Source: Pseudomaricurvus hydrocarbonicus
GTDB taxonomy: Bacteria > Pseudomonadota > Gammaproteobacteria > Pseudomonadales > Cellvibrionaceae
Assembly: GCF_011602365.1 (NCBI RefSeq)
Contig: NZ_JAAONZ010000026.1
Coordinates: forward strand, 1-64,000
Length of the DNA: 64,000 nucleotides
Direction of reading: 5' to 3'
Numbering within the stretch: position 1 is the stretch's first letter; each line of letters begins with the position of its first letter. The translations under genes were made by a program, and so were the position numbers. Positions 1 to 7,540 of this stretch are shown one piece after another. The notes under the pieces are model-generated. The model saw nothing but the letters and a program-made list of their open reading frames with translations, ran no database searches and was not told the origin of the DNA.

Positions 1-180
1 GTTGTGCCCTGAAAAAGGAAATCGTTCAAATAGTAAACTGAATCAGGGCTTGAAGCTCAAACTGGCCGCTGGCGCGGCCTTGATTGCGACGAAGCTGGGT
101 ATTGGTGAAACATCCGGGCTAGACGCTATGCCCAGACATTCTGTGCATAGCGATCCGGTACACAGACAACACACCTTTAA

Positions 181-978
181 TCACCACAAATACATGCTCG
201 ATTTTTTATTGAGAATCTCCAGCTCAAATGACTCGGTACACGACGAGCCTGCCACCCCATAACAAACGTGCAAGGGCAACAAGTGCTCTTCTCGGGGGTG
301 ACAAAAGCGGGCGCCCGGTGCTTGCGCCCAGTGGATCAGCCTTTCGGTTCTTTCGTCTTCAGAAAGCTCCGGACTGCAACAGGTTTCCAGTAGCCAGTCT
401 TCAAACGACTCATTCAGGGTTTTCATTTCAGAGCTTTGCGCACCAAAAAACGCTTTCATGTTATGAAACGAAAAGCCCGAGCCGATGATCAGAATATTAT
501 CATCCCTCAAGCCTTGTAACGCCTGCCCAATTTTAACATGCGTCGCAGGATCAAGGTTATTCTGCAGAGAGATTTGAATACAGGGAATGTCAGCAGCGGG
601 GTACATAATCTTCAGCGGTACAAACAAGCCGTGATCATACCCGCGCTCTGCATCCAGCCGCGAGGCAATACCGGCGTTGTCCAGCAACGCGTGAATTTGG
701 CTGGCCAGTTTCGGCTCGCCAGGGCAAGGGTATTGAATGGAATAGGACTCTTCCGGAAAACCGTAGTAATCGTAAATTAGCGATGGGGTGGGTGCGGCCG
801 TGATGGTCGGAATTTTTTCTTCCCAGTGAGCACTGACCACAACAATGGCGGAAGGTTTTTCGATTTTTGCCACTACGGTCTGTAAACACGCCACCATTTC
901 CTGATGACCTTCATCGCCCAGCAGAGGCCTGGGGCCGCCTCCGTGCGACAAAAACAATATACGGGGCCTGGCTTTCAT
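181..978 (-). CDS. ygiD: DODA-type extradiol ring-cleavage dioxygenase (YgiD/LigB family)
   Basis: The 265-residue protein has the length and motifs of the YgiD/plant DODA branch of LigB-type extradiol dioxygenases, which open catechol rings using one metal ion. Visible motifs are SHGGGP near residue 12, SAHWE near 50, a YDHGLFVPL stretch near 115 and a late EEHLLPLHV; these carry the histidines that bind metal in the family. No signal peptide is visible, so it should be cytoplasmic. It follows phoR on the same strand after about 140 bp and may be transcribed separately. The natural substrate is unknown; DOPA-like catechols are the family precedent. Confidence 0.85.
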   Translation of the reverse strand: MKARPRILFLSHGGGPRPLLGDEGHQEMVACLQTVVAKIEKPSAIVVVSAHWEEKIPTITAAPTPSLIYDYYGFPEESYSIQYPCPGEPKLASQIHALLDNAGIASRLDAERGYDHGLFVPLKIMYPAADIPCIQISLQNNLDPATHVKIGQALQGLRDDNILIIGSGFSFHNMKAFFGAQSSEMKTLNESFEDWLLETCCSPELSEDERTERLIHWAQAPGARFCHPREEHLLPLHVCYGVAGSSCTESFELEILNKKSSMYLW

Positions 979-1119
979 TCAGGATACCTCTACTGCAGAA
1001 ATAGCATTTGCCTGGTGTTCTGGTAAAACAGGCTTACGAGTCTGGCAGGTGGAGCCAGGGCTGTTGATACTCTACACGTTAACGATGCTTCTTACCTTAA
1101 CAACGACACGTCAAGATCA

Positions 1120-2421
1120 TCAGGCCGATAGCGCACTCGCTGCCACACTTTGAATGGGGAAATTACAGGTAAAGGTACTGCCCAATCCCAGCTTACTTTG
1201 GATTTCAAGATTGCCGCCGTGACGAATCAGCACATGTTTAACAATCGCCAACCCGAGACCCGTGCCACCGGTATCCGACTTGCGACTGCTATCGACGCGA
1301 TAGAATCGCTCGGTTAAGCGTGGCAAGTGAACTTCTTCGATACCTTCCCCCTGATCGGTTACCGACACCTGCAGGCCCAGGGTATTTTGGGTTACGTTAA
1401 TGGTGACGTCTTTTTTCGCTGGCGAGTATTTCACCGCGTTAAAGACCAGATTCGAAAAGGCACTTTGCAATTCCAGCTCGCTGCCAAGCAACGCTGAACC
1501 TTCAGGGCAATGCAGCACAATATTGTGTTGTTTGTCTGCCGAGAAAGCCCTGGCATCATTGCAGACTCTTTCCAGTAACGGCTTCAGATCCACCGGTTTA
1601 TCCACCAGTTGCCGATCAGCGGTTTCGAGCTTCGACAACGCCAACAAATCGTTGATCAGGCTGGTCATGCGCAGCCCCTGTTGTTCCATCTGTTGCAAAG
1701 CCCGCTGCCAGGAATCAGGCAAATCCGGACTCATACTGAGGGTTTCCACGTAGCCGCGAATCACGGTCAGCGGTGTCCGCAACTCGTGGGACACATTAGC
1801 CACAAAATCTTTTCGCATCTGTTCCAGGTTATGAAGCCGGGTAACGTCGCGCACCAGCAACAGACTTTCCCCTTTACCAAAATGGGTGATTTCGTATTGC
1901 AGGCGGACGTATTCGCTTTGCGGGGAGGGCAGATCCAGTGGCTCCTGGAAATCCCCTTCTTCCAAATACTTAATAAAGCGGGGATGACGCACGTAGTTGA
2001 CCAGCGGATTGCCCTGATCTTCCTGTCGGAGCTTCAACAACTGGCCGGCGGCGGTGTTAAACCAATCAATATTGCCTTTGTTATCCAGCAGAATGATACC
2101 GTCGCGCAGGGCCGCCGTGGTTTCCTGACCGCGTTTCACCACAGCCTGCAAGCGCAGTTTTTCGCGCTTCTGGCGTTTTTGCAAACGGGTGATGTTGTCA
2201 AAAATATCCCCCCAGATACCACCGGCGTCAGGGGGTTGCAGGCGGCGGGAATTTTTCAGCCAGGCATCCAGACGGTACATTTGCCACATCATCCAGGCCA
2301 TATACAAGGCCCCTCCGACGATCAACGTCACCGCAAGGTAACCGTTCATCAAGCCCAACAGCACGCACACTACCGTGCACGCAATGACTCGCTCGACCTC
2401 TGCGGAAAAACCTCTATTCAA
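1120..2421 (-). CDS. phoR: Phosphate regulon sensor histidine kinase PhoR
   Basis: This 433-residue kinase has two hydrophobic segments at about residues 13-46, a PAS-like region at about 95-195, and a HisKA domain with the phospho-accepting His212 in VSHELRTPL. The ATPase domain shows an N box (NLVFNAVKYSP), a G1 motif (VTDQGEGI) and a G2 motif (GTGLGLAIVKHV). The short membrane anchor without a large periplasmic sensor, followed by PAS, is typical of PhoR, which senses phosphate through PstSCAB-PhoU. It lies 41 bp after a small lipoprotein gene that separates it from phoB, whereas the two regulators are usually adjacent. Confidence 0.95.
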   Translation of the reverse strand: MNRGFSAEVERVIACTVVCVLLGLMNGYLAVTLIVGGALYMAWMMWQMYRLDAWLKNSRRLQPPDAGGIWGDIFDNITRLQKRQKREKLRLQAVVKRGQETTAALRDGIILLDNKGNIDWFNTAAGQLLKLRQEDQGNPLVNYVRHPRFIKYLEEGDFQEPLDLPSPQSEYVRLQYEITHFGKGESLLLVRDVTRLHNLEQMRKDFVANVSHELRTPLTVIRGYVETLSMSPDLPDSWQRALQQMEQQGLRMTSLINDLLALSKLETADRQLVDKPVDLKPLLERVCNDARAFSADKQHNIVLHCPEGSALLGSELELQSAFSNLVFNAVKYSPAKKDVTINVTQNTLGLQVSVTDQGEGIEEVHLPRLTERFYRVDSSRKSDTGGTGLGLAIVKHVLIRHGGNLEIQSKLGLGSTFTCNFPIQSVAASALSA

Positions 2422-2462
2422 AATAGCGTCCTGTTAGGCTGCGACGACAGACACAAACCCGA

Positions 2463-2672
2463 TTAACGGCTGCGCAGATCCGTCACCGCTTCGTCGACGG
2501 CTTTGTCGACGGCTTTGTCGACTGATTTCGCAACGTCACGGGTGGCATGACCGATGTCACGGGTAACATCGCGGGTGGTATGGCCGATCTCGGTGCCCAC
2601 TTTTTTGGCCGTGGTACAGCCGCTGGCGGCGATACCCACAACCATGAACAAACTGATGATGACTGTTTTCAT
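2463..2672 (-). CDS. Small lipoprotein with Asp/Lys-rich helical repeats, between phoB and phoR
   Basis: The start is the ATG at 2672, preceded by an AGGAGG ribosome binding site about 5 bases upstream; the longer reading frame lacks one. The product has about 69 residues. It begins with a hydrophobic segment ending in a lipobox (VGIAASGC), so it should be lipid-modified. The mature part repeats short blocks such as TRDIGHATRDVAKSVDKAVDKA, broken here by HATRDV spacing, consistent with an amphipathic helix. It is similar in size and style to small entericidin-like lipoproteins, but I do not assign a family. Its position inside the phoB-phoR pair is unusual, and co-transcription with phoR is likely from the 41 bp gap. 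Confidence 0.7.
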   Translation of the reverse strand: MKTVIISLFMVVGIAASGCTTAKKVGTEIGHTTRDVTRDIGHATRDVAKSVDKAVDKAVDEAVTDLRSR

Positions 2673-3034
2673 AACCCCTCCTGAAAGGGGCATTTTAAAT
2701 TCACAGCCCGCATTGTCTAGCAACATTTGATTAATTTTGTGCGCTGTCACGCGGCTTGGTACTTAGTCTCTGCCACAAACGGGTACTTAGTCTCTGCCAC
2801 AAACGGGTACTTAGTCTCTGCCACAAACACGGCAACATTTCCCTATAACAGCCTGTGAGCGCGATCAAGAACCAGCCCAAAACGGTAAATGCCCAGGCAA
2901 TACAGCGAAAATCAGCGCACCACTGCTCGAGTCAACGCGTCACATCAACAGAAATCACAGGGAATCCGACAGGGGTCAGCGGCACCTGAAAGCTCATGGG
3001 CAGCTGACATCAACAACACCGATGACACCGGCGT
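2673..3034. other. Intergenic region between phoB and the small lipoprotein gene
   Basis: These 362 bases hold a perfect three-copy tandem repeat (2758-2828) and no convincing gene. The short plus-strand frame at 2889-3074 has no ribosome binding site and overlaps the phoB 3' end. I see no Pho box here. Confidence 0.6.
2758..2828. repeat. 24-bp tandem repeat, three copies
   Basis: A 23-base core beginning GGTACTTAGTCTCTG and ending CACAAAC occurs at 2758-2780, 2782-2804 and 2806-2828, giving a 24-base period. The copies are identical over the core. No dyad symmetry is obvious, so this looks like a slippage-derived tandem array or a multi-site binding region. Confidence 0.95.
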
Positions 3035-3745
3035 TCAGGTTTCTTTAGCGGCTACTTTGGTGGAAAAGCGATAGCCTGCACCACGTACCGTTTGCACATA
3101 ACGATCGTGCTCATCGAGCTGCAGAGCTTTGCGCAAACGGCGGATGTGGACATCAACCGTGCGCTCTTCCACATAGACGTTACCGCCCCAAACGTGGTCA
3201 AGCAGCTGACTGCGGGTGTAAACACGCTCCTGGTGAGTCAGGAAAAACTCCAGCAAACGGTATTCGGTGGGGCCCATTTGCACGGGCTCATCGTGAATAC
3301 TGACCCGGTGACTGACCGGATCGAGCACCAAGCCGTCGACCGAAATCGGCCCACTGTCGGCCAGTGTGTCGGTGCGGCGCAATACCGCCTTCAGTCGAGC
3401 GACCAGTTCACGCGGGGAGAAGGGTTTGGTGATGTAGTCATCGGCGCCCACTTCCAGTCCCTGAATTTTATTATCCTCTTCGCCTTTGGCGGTGAGCATG
3501 ATAATGGGTACCTGGGAAGTCACTTCATCGCGCTTCAAGCGTCTGGCCAGCTCAATACCGCTGGTGCCCGGCAGCATCCAGTCAAGCAGCACCAGATCGG
3601 GTTTGCGATCCACGATCAGACTGTGAGCCTGTTGGGCGTCTTCCGCTTCCATGCAGTGATAGTCAGCCATTTCCAAAGCCACCCGGAGCATATCGCGAAT
3701 CGGGGCTTCATCATCAACAATCAATATAGTTTTCTGGGGCATCAT
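3035..3745 (-). CDS. phoB: Phosphate regulon response regulator PhoB
   Basis: The 236-residue regulator has a receiver domain (residues 1-120) with the acidic pair in VDDEAP, the phospho-acceptor Asp55 in LLDWMLPG (Asp54 if the second Met is used) and the conserved Lys in [11 protein letters not shown]. It is followed by an OmpR/PhoB winged-helix domain ending [12 protein letters not shown] and VRGAGYRF. Phosphorylated PhoB binds Pho boxes and activates phosphate-scavenging genes. A Pho box lies 36-64 bases upstream of the start, indicating autoactivation. Two adjacent ATG codons are possible starts; the first has AGG five bases upstream. Confidence 0.96.
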   Translation of the reverse strand: MMPQKTILIVDDEAPIRDMLRVALEMADYHCMEAEDAQQAHSLIVDRKPDLVLLDWMLPGTSGIELARRLKRDEVTSQVPIIMLTAKGEEDNKIQGLEVGADDYITKPFSPRELVARLKAVLRRTDTLADSGPISVDGLVLDPVSHRVSIHDEPVQMGPTEYRLLEFFLTHQERVYTRSQLLDHVWGGNVYVEERTVDVHIRRLRKALQLDEHDRYVQTVRGAGYRFSTKVAAKET

Positions 3746-3780
3746 CTCTGCCTATGCTGTGATCCATATGACAGCATTAA

Positions 3781-3809
3781 ATAACGTTTTCATGAATGTT
3801 TTGTGACAA
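3781..3809 (-). promoter_or_regulatory. Pho box upstream of phoB
   Basis: Read on the minus strand, the site is TTGTCAC-AAAA-CATTCAT-GAAA-ACGTTAT: heptamers spaced every 11 bases, as in the PhoB operator (direct CTGTCAT-like heptamers separated by four A/T-rich bases). The first two are good matches and the third is weak. It lies just upstream of phoB in its reading direction. Confidence 0.8.
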
Positions 3810-3860
3810 CTCATGGTTTGTTACAACTATAGTTCATTGACTCACCTTTCTACAGTTTAC

Positions 3861-3963
3861 CCCCATTGGCCGTAGTTCATCGCCATTGGCTGTAGTTAAC
3901 CGCCACTGGCCGTAGTTTATCCCCATTAGATGAAGTTCATCCCCACTGGCCATATGAATTCAT
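3861..3963. repeat. Degenerate 20-bp tandem repeat, five units
   Basis: Units start at 3861, 3881, 3901, 3921 and 3941, each resembling CCCCATTGGCCGTAGTTCAT; the last is 23 bases long. Differences between units show the array is older than the identical repeats elsewhere in the window. It fills most of the gap between the ubiA stop and the phoB promoter. The bases just before it (TTTCTACAGTTTAC) look like a partial sixth unit. Confidence 0.85.
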
Positions 3964-3977
3964 CCCCACGGGATCGC

Positions 3978-4871
3978 TCAGCGCAAGGCATAATCGGCAA
4001 CAATGCCCACAAAAATCACACAGCCAACCCAATTGTTATTGAGAAACGCCTTAAAGCAGGCATCGCGGTCCCGATTGCGAATCAGGTATTGCTGATACAT
4101 AAACAGTGCCGCTGCCCCCATCAGACTCAGGTAATACAGCTGTCCCAGCTCGAAACGCTGGCCCACCAGAATCAAGGTCACAATGGTGATCACCTGCAAG
4201 CTGGCGGTAATGACACGGTCCTGATCACCAAACAGGATGGCCGTGGATTTTACGCCGATGCGCAGGTCATCATCGCGATCCACCATGGCGTAAAAGGTAT
4301 CGTAAACCACGGTCCAGATCACCACGGCGGTGTACACCAGCCATGCCTCCGGGCGCACCGCACCGGTTTGTGCCGCAAACGCCATGGGAATACCCCAGGA
4401 AAAAGCGGCGCCCAACACCACCTGCGGCAAGTGCGTGTAACGCTTCATGAAAGGGTAACAACTCGCCAGCGCCAAACCGCCCACCGACAGCATGATGGTG
4501 AGCTTGTTGGTAAACAGCACCAGAATAAAAGACGCCGTACACAGCAGGGCAAACAGCGTCTTGGCTTCCCGGACCTGGAGCTTGCCGGTGGCCAGCGGTC
4601 GCTGGGCAGTGCGCTTAACGTGCCCGTCTACCTTGCGGTCGGCGAAATCGTTGATCACGCAACCCGCAGCCCGCATGAACACCACCCCCAACACAAAAAT
4701 CACCAACAACCCCAGGTGGGGGACACCTTCGGCGGCCAACCACAGGCCCCAGAGGGTAGGCCACAGCAGCAACAGGCTGCCGATCGGACGGTTGAGCCGC
4801 ATCAGCTGCAGGTACTGCGGGAGGTTTTCTTTTACCAGCCAGGGGGAATGCATTGCTTGGGCTTTTTTCAT
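3978..4871 (-). CDS. ubiA: 4-hydroxybenzoate octaprenyltransferase UbiA
   Basis: This integral membrane prenyltransferase attaches the polyprenyl tail to 4-hydroxybenzoate in ubiquinone synthesis. From the ATG at 4871 the protein has 297 residues. The first Asp-rich motif is NDFADRKVD (74-82), followed by the family stretch [19 protein letters not shown]; the second is [13 protein letters not shown] (190-202). Multiple hydrophobic helices surround these. A TTG at 4886 could extend the N-terminus by five residues, but neither start has a strong ribosome binding site. It follows ubiC on the same strand, giving the usual ubiC-ubiA order. Confidence 0.95.
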   Translation of the reverse strand: MKKAQAMHSPWLVKENLPQYLQLMRLNRPIGSLLLLWPTLWGLWLAAEGVPHLGLLVIFVLGVVFMRAAGCVINDFADRKVDGHVKRTAQRPLATGKLQVREAKTLFALLCTASFILVLFTNKLTIMLSVGGLALASCYPFMKRYTHLPQVVLGAAFSWGIPMAFAAQTGAVRPEAWLVYTAVVIWTVVYDTFYAMVDRDDDLRIGVKSTAILFGDQDRVITASLQVITIVTLILVGQRFELGQLYYLSLMGAAALFMYQQYLIRNRDRDACFKAFLNNNWVGCVIFVGIVADYALR

Positions 4872-5081
4872 CGATTCAAATACCAAATTAATCTGACGTT
4901 ATCTTCATTTGTTGTGGATCAACGGTCGGCAGTGTAACGGCTGGCGAATGCCAACCCCAGTGCCGCGTGCAAGAGTTTCCAGCAAGTCGGCATTCTGGCC
5001 CCTGACGCTGAGCACCTAATTGCGATCAACTAGCGACTAAATTGAACTGCGAACAACCGGCTACTGACCAATAACTGCGCG

Positions 5082-5612
5082 CTATTCCAGGGTCTGTAAA
5101 AAGGCGGGCAGAAAGACCTCTCCCACCAGCAAAGGCTTGCCGTGGACGTAAAACACCGACCGCCGTCCCCACAAAGCCTGATCATTGACCAGCGCCGCGG
5201 GCAAGCGGTCGTCTGCCACCGCATAACAAGTGACCTCCAGCGGATCTCGCTGCAGACCCGGCTGCTTGAACAACCAACCGCCCAGCGGACGGTTGTCCAG
5301 TTTGCGCAAACAGCGCAAGGATCCGGTGAGCGAGGCCTGCGGCAGAATACTGCGCGCCCACACCCAGGGCTGGCCATGGCCTTGCAGGATCACCTCACGG
5401 ATCAATACCCGTGCCCGTGGGTGAATCCCCAGCGCCGCCGCCTCTGAAGGCTCAGCCCGGCCCCAGTGCTGGGTCAGCACCTGCACTGAAAATGTCCCCT
5501 GGCTGTGGCGCTGCAGACGGGTGGTCAGGGAGCCCGGGTCCTGCAGCCAACTCAGCAACGGCGTATGGCGCTTGAGGGTCAACGCGGTCGGCGGCAGCCA
5601 GGAACGGGTCAT
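5082..5612 (-). CDS. ubiC: Chorismate pyruvate-lyase UbiC
   Basis: UbiC removes pyruvate from chorismate to make 4-hydroxybenzoate, the substrate of the following ubiA product. From the ATG at 5612 the protein has 176 residues, close to the family size; a TTG at 5648 would add 12. Family features include the REVILQG stretch near residues 72-78, PWVWARSILPQASL near 82-95, and a late GEVFLPAFL segment carrying the conserved Glu. It is cytoplasmic. The gap of about 210 bp to ubiA is larger than usual for this pair. Confidence 0.88.
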   Translation of the reverse strand: MTRSWLPPTALTLKRHTPLLSWLQDPGSLTTRLQRHSQGTFSVQVLTQHWGRAEPSEAAALGIHPRARVLIREVILQGHGQPWVWARSILPQASLTGSLRCLRKLDNRPLGGWLFKQPGLQRDPLEVTCYAVADDRLPAALVNDQALWGRRSVFYVHGKPLLVGEVFLPAFLQTLE

Positions 5613-5781
5613 GTGGCGATTTTTTGAAGGTGAGCAATTTTTGATCAAAACAGGGGGATTAACTCAGCTAATTGTCCGGAAAACCAGCTCTCAGGGGCAA
5701 GAAGTACTTTACCGTCGCCGAGCCAGTTGGTTTAATGCTGAACGATAATAACAAAAACTGCGTTTCTATAAGGAATTTCCA

Positions 5782-6054
5782 ATGCATAAGAGCGATCTGG
5801 TCGAATCTGTAGCAAACATTGCCGACCTCCCAAAAGACAAAGCCAACGATGTGGTTTCGGCCATCTTCGAAGAGATTACCAACGCCCTGAGCCGCGATGA
5901 CAGTGTCAGCCTGGTCGGTTTCGGTTCGTTTACCCAGCGCCACCGCGCCGCCCGCACGGGTCGCAGTCCGAAGACCGGTGAGACCATTCAGATCCCGGCC
6001 AGTACCTCGGTGGGCTTCAAGCCCGGCAAAGCGCTGAAGGATGCCGTCAACTGA
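5782..6054 (+). CDS. HU-family DNA-binding protein
   Basis: This 90-residue protein is a complete HU-type nucleoid protein. It starts MHKSDLVESVANIADLPK and contains the GFGSFTQRHRAARTGR saddle and arm region, then PKTGETIQIPAS at the arm tip and FKPGKALKDAVN at the end. HU dimers bend and wrap DNA. An AAGGA ribosome binding site lies just upstream of the ATG, and a strong hairpin terminator follows at 6103-6128, so it is a single-gene unit. I cannot distinguish HU-alpha, HU-beta or a divergent paralogue from sequence alone. Confidence 0.92.
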   Translation: MHKSDLVESVANIADLPKDKANDVVSAIFEEITNALSRDDSVSLVGFGSFTQRHRAARTGRSPKTGETIQIPASTSVGFKPGKALKDAVN

Positions 6055-6102
6055 TTGCAGTTGCCCGCGGTGTCGAAGTACCCTGAAACGGAAGTACCCT
6101 GA

Positions 6103-6128
6103 AACGAAAGCTCCGGCTTTCGTTTTTT
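6103..6128 (+). terminator. Rho-independent terminator after the HU gene
   Basis: AACGAAAGC and GCTTTCGTT form a perfect 9-bp stem with a TCCG tetraloop, followed by TTTT. It lies about 50 bases after the HU stop codon. Confidence 0.9.
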
Positions 6129-6234
6129 CGTTATAAGGAGAGCAAACGCCCCGTGAGCTGTTGGCCTCATGGCTTATGAGCCCTTAACACTGAAACACCC
6201 GCAATCCGCCAGAACACCAAAAGGACTTCACCCT

Positions 6235-7518
6235 ATGAGTTTGACCTCACGAATTTTAATAGCCATGGCCGCCGGTCTTGGAGTTGGCATATTAATCAAC
6301 CTGGTGAACGCCACTGGCTGGCTCTGGCCCGCCATGGATTACGGGCTGAATGAAATCGTCGTGGTGGGTGTGTTTGATGCGGTTGGCCGCATCTTTGTGG
6401 CCTCTTTGAAGTTGCTGGTCGTGCCGTTGGTCTTTGTCTCTCTGGTGTGTGGTGCCAGCGGCCTGGGCGAGAGCTCCCGCATGGGTGCCATGGCCGCCAA
6501 AACCCTGCTGTTGTACCTGATTACCACCGCCATAGCCATCAGCCTGGCGCTGTTACTTGGCACTATCATTCGCCCCGGTGATGGCATCGGCATGGGAGAA
6601 GCCAGCACCTTTGCCTCTCAAAGCGCGCCGTCACTGAAAGATGTGATCGTCAACATCTTCCCCAGCAACCCCGTCAAGGCCATGGCCGATGGCAACATGT
6701 TGCAGGTCATCGTGTTTTCCATCCTCATGGGCATTGCCATTTCCCGCAGCGGCAACCACGGCCAGCAAATACGTGCCTGGTTTGAGAATATGAACGAGAT
6801 CATCATGAAGATGGTGGGCATTCTGATGGAACTGGCGCCCTACGGCGTCTTTTGCCTGCTGGCCAAACTGTTTGCGGAACTGGGTGCCGGCGCCATTCTG
6901 GAGCTGGGCCTGTACTTCTCCACGGTGCTGCTGGCCCTGTTGCTGCATGGCTTTGGGGTTTACGGCCTGCTGCTCAAGCTACTGACCCGCGTCAACCCGC
7001 TGACCTTCTTCAAACACCTGCGCCCGGTGATGATGTTTGCCTTTTCCACCGCCTCCAGCAGCGCCACACTGCCCGTGACCCTGCGCACCGCAGAGGAAAA
7101 GCTGGGGGTCGACAACCGCGTGGCCTCCTTCACGATTCCCCTGGGAGCCACCATCAACATGGACGGCACCGCCATCATGCAAGGGGTGGCCACCGCCTTC
7201 ATCGCCCAGGCCTATCAGATTGATATTGGCCTGACGGGCTACCTCACCGTCATTCTCACCGCCACCCTGGCCTCTATCGGCACCGCCGGCGTCCCCGGAG
7301 TCGGTTTGATTACCCTGGCCATGGTGTTGCAGCAGGTCGGACTGCCGGTCGAGGGGATTGCGCTGATCATCGGCGTGGACCGCTTGCTGGACATGATTCG
7401 CACCGCGGTGAACGTCACCGGTGACTCCATGGTGACCATGACGGTGGCCAAGAGCGAGGGCGCCTGGGATCAACAGGTGTTTGAAACCGAAGCCAAAGCC
7501 GAGACGCAAAAAGCCTGA
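6235..7518 (+). CDS. Dicarboxylate/amino acid:cation symporter (DAACS/GltP-DctA family)
   Basis: The chosen start is the ATG at 6235 (MSLTSR), which follows an AAAGGAC ribosome binding site; the longer frame has none. The 427-residue inner membrane protein has the family signatures: the serine-rich reentrant loop (SSSATLPVT), the NMDGTAIMQGVATAFIAQ motif, a second loop with GVPGVGLITLAMVL, and LLDMIRTAVNVTGD, whose Arg, Asp and Asn bind substrate and cation. It imports C4-dicarboxylates or acidic amino acids with Na+ or H+; I cannot tell which. It converges with recG, with only 22 bp between the stops. Confidence 0.9.
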   Translation: MSLTSRILIAMAAGLGVGILINLVNATGWLWPAMDYGLNEIVVVGVFDAVGRIFVASLKLLVVPLVFVSLVCGASGLGESSRMGAMAAKTLLLYLITTAIAISLALLLGTIIRPGDGIGMGEASTFASQSAPSLKDVIVNIFPSNPVKAMADGNMLQVIVFSILMGIAISRSGNHGQQIRAWFENMNEIIMKMVGILMELAPYGVFCLLAKLFAELGAGAILELGLYFSTVLLALLLHGFGVYGLLLKLLTRVNPLTFFKHLRPVMMFAFSTASSSATLPVTLRTAEEKLGVDNRVASFTIPLGATINMDGTAIMQGVATAFIAQAYQIDIGLTGYLTVILTATLASIGTAGVPGVGLITLAMVLQQVGLPVEGIALIIGVDRLLDMIRTAVNVTGDSMVTMTVAKSEGAWDQQVFETEAKAETQKA

Positions 7519-7521
7519 ACA

Positions 7522-7538
7522 CCGGGCCTGTGGTCCGG
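7522..7538. terminator. Possible bidirectional hairpin between the symporter and recG stops
   Basis: CCGGGCC and GGTCCGG pair over seven positions, one a G-U pair, around a TGT loop. There is no adjacent U tract, so termination is only a suggestion from its position between convergent stops. Confidence 0.35.
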
Positions 7539-7540
7539 CT

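Noticed and set aside
2-262. Plus-strand frame open from the window start
   Set aside because: It overlaps the dioxygenase gene end, resembles no family and has no ribosome binding site. A different frame (stop near 41) could equally be the tail of an upstream gene.
2758-2828. CRISPR-like repeat array
   Set aside because: The units are contiguous without unique spacers, only three are present, and no cas genes are in the window.
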